NCBI GenBank assembly: GCA_035476635.1
Contig: DATILI010000275.1
Location: forward strand, 1-10,442
Length of the DNA: 10,442 nt
Origin: DATILI01 sp035476635
GTDB taxonomy: Bacteria > Pseudomonadota > Gammaproteobacteria > Burkholderiales > Burkholderiaceae_C
Direction of reading: 5' to 3'
The translations under genes and the position numbers were made by a program. This document shows, in pieces, positions 7,210 to 10,442 of this stretch (its first letter is position 1; the number at the start of each line of letters is the position of its first letter). Under the pieces are notes generated by a model. That model saw nothing but the letters and a program-made list of their open reading frames with translations, had not been told where the DNA came from and ran no database searches.

Positions 7210-7698
7210 ATGCGCAAGTCGACTCTCCTGGCTGCTGGCTTGGTGGCGAACCTCCTGGTTTGCGGTGCGGCCGCGGCCCATGACGCAGGGCACTACGCGC
7301 TCGACTTCCGCCAGGCGCCGCCCGGCACGCTGGCTTGGGGGCAGCTGGCCAAGGTGGGCATCGTGATCGGAGACAGCGCGGCTTCGCCGAACTTCCTGCC
7401 CCCGCTGCGAGCCATGGAAGGCAAGTCGGTGGTGCTCTACGGCTACATGACGGCCAAGCCCGGCCAGCTGCGGCAAAAGCGTTTCCTGCTGAGTCCCAGG
7501 CCGATCTTCTGCTCTGGCTGCGCGCCGGTTGGAAGGCAGGAAGTCGTGGAGGTCGTGCTCGACCGCCCAATGCCCGTGCAGCAAGCGCCACTGGCCGTCC
7601 AAGGCAAGCTGGCCTTGCTCGCCAACGATCCGCAAGGCCTGCTCTTTCGCCTGGAGCGTGCCTCGATGAGGCCGCGGACCCGACATTTGGACCATTAG
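7210..7698 (+). CDS. Small exported protein with CxxC, DUF3299-like
   Basis: This predicted 162-residue protein starts with a signal peptide (residues 1-23; MRKSTLLAAGLVANLLVCGA then AAAHD). The ATG at 7210 has GGAG six bases upstream; an ATG at 7198 overlapping the previous stop would add four residues. The mature part has a GTLAWGQLAKV segment, a VVLYGYM strand and FLLSPRPIFCSGCAP with a CxxC pair (C101, C104), then a beta-rich end. This layout recalls the DUF3299 group of small periplasmic proteins, but the match is weak and no function is known. The CxxC could bind a metal or be redox-active. It is translated right after the amidohydrolase and is probably in its operon. The last codons are odd: the Arg-rich C-terminal RPRTRHLDH ends inside the 32-bp repeat at 7690, which supplies the stop codon, so the natural C-terminus may have been altered. 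Confidence 0.75.
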   Translation: MRKSTLLAAGLVANLLVCGAAAAHDAGHYALDFRQAPPGTLAWGQLAKVGIVIGDSAASPNFLPPLRAMEGKSVVLYGYMTAKPGQLRQKRFLLSPRPIFCSGCAPVGRQEVVEVVLDRPMPVQQAPLAVQGKLALLANDPQGLLFRLERASMRPRTRHLDH

Positions 7699-7721
7699 GG
7701 AGTTTGCCTAGTCCCAGCCAC
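7690..7721 (+). repeat. 32-bp direct repeat, copy 1
   Basis: This 32-bp sequence (GACCATTAGGGAGTTTGCCT at its left end) recurs perfectly at 8736-8767 in the same orientation. Its TAG at 7696-7698 is the stop codon of the preceding gene. The sequence context differs on both sides of each copy, so the identity ends sharply. I recall similar text as chance C-terminal 'SLPSPSH' tails in Comamonadaceae gene predictions, which would make it an interspersed repeat; this is memory, not a search result. Confidence 0.9.
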
Positions 7722-7781
7722 AGTAAATCGGAGTAAATCGGGGTCAGATTCCAATTAATTCGCTGCGGTGGTGGCGAATTA
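7722..7781. repeat. REP-like tract between convergent genes
   Basis: Directly after repeat copy 1 there are two tandem copies of AGTAAATCGG (7722-7731, 7732-7741), then an imperfect palindrome AATCGGGGTCAGATTCCAATT (about 7736-7756). The 'GGGGTCAGATTCCAATT' wording is like the REP sequences that accompany RAYT/IS200-like transposases in Betaproteobacteria. It is followed by a perfect 8-bp stem TAATTCGC / GCGAATTA (7756-7763 and 7774-7781) with a 10-nt loop. It sits between the rightward CxxC gene and the leftward toxin gene and may act as a weak bidirectional terminator, though no long T tract follows. Confidence 0.5.
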
Positions 7782-7803
7782 GCCGGGCAGACCTCAGTAC
7801 GGC

Positions 7804-8223
7804 CTATGCGCGCGCGATGCGCTCCAGCGCCTCGCGCGCGCTCACGATGTCGATGCCCTGGTGGCTGCCCATGCTCAGCAGATGGCGGTCGCCGCTGACG
7901 ATCAGCTCGGCTTGGCCAGCCACGGCGGCGGCGATGACGTGATCGTCGTCGGGATCGTTGGGCACCACGCGCGGGGTGCCCAACGGCGAGACGCTAATGG
8001 CCAACTCGCCATACAGCATGATGGCTTGCGTGACCGAGGAGCGTTGCGCCGCAAGGCGCGAGGCCAGGTGTTCGCGTCCGAGCACGTCGAGTAGCTCAGC
8101 CAGCAGCGCGGGGGAGGTGTAAAGCTCGATGTCGCCTTCGGTGGCCTCGCGGATCAGCTTGTAGGGCTCACCACCCCAGATCAGCGCTGAGACGACGACG
8201 TTGGTGTCCAGGACAAGCTTCAC
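7804..8223 (-). CDS. PIN-domain toxin (VapC-like ribonuclease)
   Basis: This 139-residue protein is a PIN-domain nuclease, the toxin half of a type II toxin-antitoxin pair. PIN toxins cut RNA with a metal centre of conserved acids; here these are D6 (VLDTNV), E43 (LLAELL), D92-D94 (DPDDDHVIAAA) and D112 (SGDRHLL). It looks intact. It resembles the 'PIN family putative toxin' subgroup (LDTNVVVSALIWGG start) rather than a classical enteric VapC. The start is taken as GTG (8221-8223), one base after the antitoxin stop; this removes a non-homologous 16-residue extension and gives the usual tight toxin-antitoxin spacing. Expression is probably translationally coupled to the antitoxin. Cleavage target unknown. 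Confidence 0.9.
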   Translation of the reverse strand: MKLVLDTNVVVSALIWGGEPYKLIREATEGDIELYTSPALLAELLDVLGREHLASRLAAQRSSVTQAIMLYGELAISVSPLGTPRVVPNDPDDDHVIAAAVAGQAELIVSGDRHLLSMGSHQGIDIVSAREALERIARA

Positions 8224-8224
8224 T

Positions 8225-8494
8225 TCACTGCGAACTGTGCGGCGGCTTGGACGGGTCGATTTGGCTGGCACGATGCTCGGCGCGCGAAGCCTGGATCTCG
8301 GCTTCGATCTCGTCCTCGGTCATCGGTTCGATATCGGCGGCGTGCAGGCGTTCAGCCACTTGCATCAGCCTGCGCCCGGCCTGGCGGCGCATGGCGTCTT
8401 CCAGCATCCGCTGGATGGCGCCATCGGACAGCAAGCCTTCGCTGCGTGCGCGCTGCACCAGCGCGTCGGGCAAATTGATTTGAACGGTGGTCAT
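8225..8494 (-). CDS. RHH-like antitoxin of the PIN toxin
   Basis: This 89-residue protein is the probable antitoxin. Residues 1-45 (MTTVQINLPDALVQRARSEG and on) fit a ribbon-helix-helix DNA-binding N-terminus: a short beta strand with alternating polar residues, then two helices. The acidic middle (IEPMTEDEIEAEIQASRAEH, about 55-75) would wrap the toxin. The ATG at 8492-8494 has AGGAG seven bases upstream. It precedes the toxin gene with a single-base gap. Antitoxins of this kind normally bind their own promoter and repress the pair, releasing repression when degraded; that part is family knowledge. The alternative of a longer protein from 8599 is less likely because the added residues are not family-like. 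Confidence 0.85.
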   Translation of the reverse strand: MTTVQINLPDALVQRARSEGLLSDGAIQRMLEDAMRRQAGRRLMQVAERLHAADIEPMTEDEIEAEIQASRAEHRASQIDPSKPPHSSQ

Positions 8495-8566
8495 GTCGGG
8501 CTCCTCGCTCTGCGTGTGCGCGGCTCTCGGTTGTACCGTAGATTCGCCGCGCGACCTCGTGCGTGC

Positions 8567-8599
8567 GCTATACATGGTAATGCCAGACCGGAACGTCAA
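8567..8599 (-). promoter_or_regulatory. Possible antitoxin-toxin promoter
   Basis: On the minus strand TTGACG (8594-8599) matches a -35 box about 100 bp upstream of the antitoxin start. The best AT-rich -10 candidates are TATAGC (8567-8572; spacing 21, too long) and CATGTA (8571-8576; spacing 17 but poor match). A small dyad CGGT-TGT-ACCG (8528-8538) between promoter and start could be the antitoxin operator. Low certainty. Confidence 0.25.
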
Positions 8600-8667
8600 G
8601 CAAAAGGGCCGCAGAGGCCTCAGGTCTCCCGGCCTTGCGTAGCTGCGTATGAGATTCTAGGTCTGGC
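8582..8667. repeat. Inverted repeat bounding an 86-bp element
   Basis: GCCAGACC (8582-8589) and GGTCTGGC (8660-8667) are perfect 8-bp inverted repeats bounding an 86-bp segment that also contains the palindrome GAGGCCTC (8614-8621). The layout could be a very small mobile or folded element; no transposase or target duplication is visible, and chance cannot be excluded. Confidence 0.35.
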
Positions 8668-8735
8668 CGAGGGCGCGCGTTCGCCGATTGGCTCAAGGCA
8701 AAAGGCGCGAAGCCGCACTGCCTTCCCAGGGTGTA

Positions 8736-8767
8736 GACCATTAGGGAGTTTGCCTAGTCCCAGCCAC
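8736..8767 (+). repeat. 32-bp direct repeat, copy 2
   Basis: Perfect copy of 7690-7721 in the same orientation, 1,046 bp apart start to start. The pair brackets the toxin-antitoxin genes. This copy is followed within two bases by a strong hairpin that the first copy lacks. Confidence 0.9.
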
Positions 8768-8768
8768 G

Positions 8769-8806
8769 GCAAGAGGGCGCACACTTTCCAGCAGTGCGCC
8801 TCTTGC
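8769..8806. repeat. Hairpin next to repeat copy 2
   Basis: Left arm GCAAGAGGGCGCAC (8769-8782) pairs with right arm GTGCGCCTCTTGC (8794-8806) over 13 bp with one bulged G and an 11-nt loop. It is GC-rich and stable, about 100 bp upstream of the chemoreceptor start. There is no T tract on either strand, so an intrinsic terminator is unlikely; it may belong to the repeat family or act in the chemoreceptor leader. Confidence 0.6.
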
Positions 8807-8904
8807 GATTGACGCAGGTGCTGTTGCGGTGCAGCATGCAAGTCAGGGAAATCACGACAAAGAGTTGCACAAAGCGACCAAAGTCCTTTCGGCTGGGGAA
8901 GAAC

Positions 8905-10442
8905 ATGAAGAATATGAGCATCAAGGCCCGCCTGTGGTTGCTGGTGGCCGCCTTGCTGGCGCTGCTGGCAGCCTCGTCAGCCACCCTGCTGTACCGCGTG
9001 AACCAGGCAAACGACACCTTGGAGTCGCTGTACAACGACCGCGTCGTGCCGCTCAGGCAGCTGAAGGTCGTGGCCGACAGCTACGCCGTGAACATCGTTG
9101 ACTCCGCCCACAAGGTGCGCGACGGCGCGATGAAGCCTGACGACGGCATCAAGGCCATCAATGACGCGCGCCAGAACATCCAGAAGGAGTGGAAGAACTA
9201 CACCGCCACCCACCTGGTCGCCAAGGAAAAGCAACTGGTCGAGCAAGCTGCGCCGCTGATGAAGCGCGGCGATGACGCGGCCGTGGCGCTGCAGGAACTG
9301 ATGCGCAAGGCCGACGTGGAGGGCCTGCGCGAGTTTGCCGCCAAGTCCATGTACCCGGCGGTCGAGCCCGTTGCAGGCGTGATCGACCAGCTCATCACCG
9401 TGCAACTGGAGGTGGCCGCCTCCGAGTACCAGCAGTCGCAGGCGAACTTCGTCACCATGCTGTGGCGATCCGTCGCGGTCCTGGTGGTGACGTTCGGGCT
9501 TGCGCTATGGGGCGCGGCCGTCTTGATCAGCGCCATCACCCGCAACCTGAACCAGGCCGTCAAGGTCGCGGAAACCGTGGCCTCGGGCGACCTGACCTCG
9601 CACATCGAGGTCGCCTCGCAAGACGAGACCGGCAAACTCCTGGAAGCCCTGAAGACCATGAACACCAGCCTGGTCGACATCGTCGGCCGGGTGCGCGACA
9701 GCAGCGAATCGATTGCCACCGGTTCCTCTGAAATCGCCATGGGCAACGCCGACCTGTCCCAGCGCACGGAAGAGCAGGCGGCCAACCTGGAAGAGACGGC
9801 CGCCTCGATGGAAGAGCTCACCGCCACCGTCAAGCAAAACGCCGATACGGCGGTGCAAGCCACGCAACTGGCCGGCGCCGCGTCCACCACCGCCGCGCAA
9901 GGCGGCATGGCGATGCAGCAAGTGATCAAGACCATGGGCGACATCTCGGCCAGTTCGCGCAAGATCAGCGACATCATCGGCGTCATCGACGGCATCGCGT
10001 TTCAGACCAACATCCTGGCGCTCAACGCTGCCGTGGAAGCCGCCCGCGCAGGCGAGCAGGGCAGGGGCTTCGCCGTAGTGGCCAGCGAAGTGCGCAGCCT
10101 GGCCGGGCGCAGTGCCGAGGCGGCCAAGGAAATCAAGCAGCTGATTGGCGAAAGCGTGCAGAAGGTGGACGATGGCTCGCGCCTGGTGACCGACGCCGGC
10201 AAGACCATGGAAGACATCGTGATGCAGGTCAAGCGCGTGGCCGACCTGATTGGCGAGATCAGCAGCGCCAGCGGCGAGCAGACGGCCGGCATCTCCCAGG
10301 TCGGTGATGCGGTGCAGCAGCTGGACCAGGTGACGCAGCAGAACGCGGCGCTGGTGGAGCAAGGCGCCGCCGCCGCGGATTCCCTGAGCCATCAGGCCGC
10401 GGAGCTGGCCAAGATCGTGTCGCTGTTCAAGCTCAGCGCCAC
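8905..10442 (+). CDS. Methyl-accepting chemotaxis protein, 3' end cut
   Basis: This transmembrane chemoreceptor reports ligand binding to the CheA-CheW complex; 512 codons are visible and the frame is still open at the window edge. Order: TM1 (about 9-29), periplasmic four-helix-bundle sensing domain of the 4HB_MCP type (about 30-186), TM2 (about 188-210), HAMP (about 211-264, with the ASGDLTSHIEV and DETGKL segments), and the coiled-coil signalling domain. The signalling tip is the conserved IDGIAFQTNILALNAAVEAA (361-380) followed by RAGEQGRGFAVVASEVR. Methylation-type Glu/Gln pairs occur around 288-305 (QRTEEQ, NLEETAASMEEL). Only the extreme C-terminus is missing; a CheR/CheB-docking pentapeptide could be there but cannot be seen. 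GGGGAA (8895-8900) precedes the ATG at 8905. Family and topology are certain; the ligand is unknown. It is transcribed away from the toxin-antitoxin pair and shows no operon link inside the window. Confidence 0.95.
   Translation, partial: MKNMSIKARLWLLVAALLALLAASSATLLYRVNQANDTLESLYNDRVVPLRQLKVVADSYAVNIVDSAHKVRDGAMKPDDGIKAINDARQNIQKEWKNYTATHLVAKEKQLVEQAAPLMKRGDDAAVALQELMRKADVEGLREFAAKSMYPAVEPVAGVIDQLITVQLEVAASEYQQSQANFVTMLWRSVAVLVVTFGLALWGAAVLISAITRNLNQAVKVAETVASGDLTSHIEVASQDETGKLLEALKTMNTSLVDIVGRVRDSSESIATGSSEIAMGNADLSQRTEEQAANLEETAASMEELTATVKQNADTAVQATQLAGAASTTAAQGGMAMQQVIKTMGDISASSRKISDIIGVIDGIAFQTNILALNAAVEAARAGEQGRGFAVVASEVRSLAGRSAEAAKEIKQLIGESVQKVDDGSRLVTDAGKTMEDIVMQVKRVADLIGEISSASGEQTAGISQVGDAVQQLDQVTQQNAALVEQGAAAADSLSHQAAELAKIVSLFKLSA

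Larger units (their letters stand above)
8495..8904. other. 410-bp divergent intergenic region
   Basis: No convincing gene lies between the antitoxin and the chemoreceptor. The region holds the likely antitoxin promoter, an 8-bp inverted repeat enclosing 70 bp (8582-8667), repeat copy 2 (8736-8767), a hairpin (8769-8806) and the chemoreceptor leader. Small leftward and rightward open frames across it run through the repeats and lack good start sites. Confidence 0.6.

Noticed and set aside
8201..8841. Open frames crossing the antitoxin and repeat copy 2 on both strands
   Set aside because: Their apparent C- or N-terminal residues are just translations of the repeat, and they overlap the well-supported antitoxin or lack start sites.
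8807..8904. Flagellar sigma-28 promoter before the chemoreceptor
   Set aside because: Several CAAAG strings occur, but I cannot find a good TAAA plus GCCGATAA pair at the right spacing.
9198..10392. Leftward open frames opposite the chemoreceptor
   Set aside because: The rightward frame has complete HAMP and signalling-tip motifs; the leftward frames are antisense shadows.

Overview
The window is GC-rich and reads like accessory chromosome from a Burkholderiales bacterium, most likely Comamonadaceae (relatives of Acidovorax, Variovorax or Comamonas). This rests on codon bias, the protein families present, the chemoreceptor type and a short interspersed repeat. It is an inference, not a database match. 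I see no rRNA, tRNA, CRISPR array or intact insertion sequence.

Layout. (1) 1-210: leftward open frame running off the edge, no convincing start. (2) 211-2341, leftward: an AraC-type regulator behind a protein that joins a hemerythrin domain to a SnoaL-like domain. (3) 2446-5303, leftward: a lipoprotein of the tannase/feruloyl esterase family (TTG start) behind a LysR-type regulator. (4) 5471-7698, rightward and divergent from the LysR gene: a YtcJ-like amidohydrolase lipoprotein, closely followed by a small exported CxxC protein. (5) 7690-8767: two perfect 32-bp direct repeats flank a leftward toxin-antitoxin pair (PIN-domain toxin, RHH-like antitoxin), with REP-like and hairpin sequence around it. 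(6) 8905 to the end, rightward: a chemoreceptor cut by the window edge.

How the genes may work together. Blocks 3 and 4 look like one locus. A LysR regulator lies between two predicted envelope-anchored hydrolases, one esterase-like and one amidohydrolase-like, and the divergent intergenic region carries a perfect 7-3-7 palindrome with AACC/GGTT half-sites. The simplest reading is regulated hydrolysis of an unidentified ester or amide compound outside the cytoplasm. The esterase departs from its family at the catalytic cysteine pair and at the usual calcium loop, so its substrate and stability should not be assumed from relatives. The hemerythrin-SnoaL protein and AraC regulator form a separate unit, possibly sensing or binding oxygen, NO or another small ligand.

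The strongest candidates for something undescribed are the esterase/amidohydrolase/CxxC locus with its shared regulator, the hemerythrin-SnoaL fusion, and the repeat-flanked toxin-antitoxin segment.
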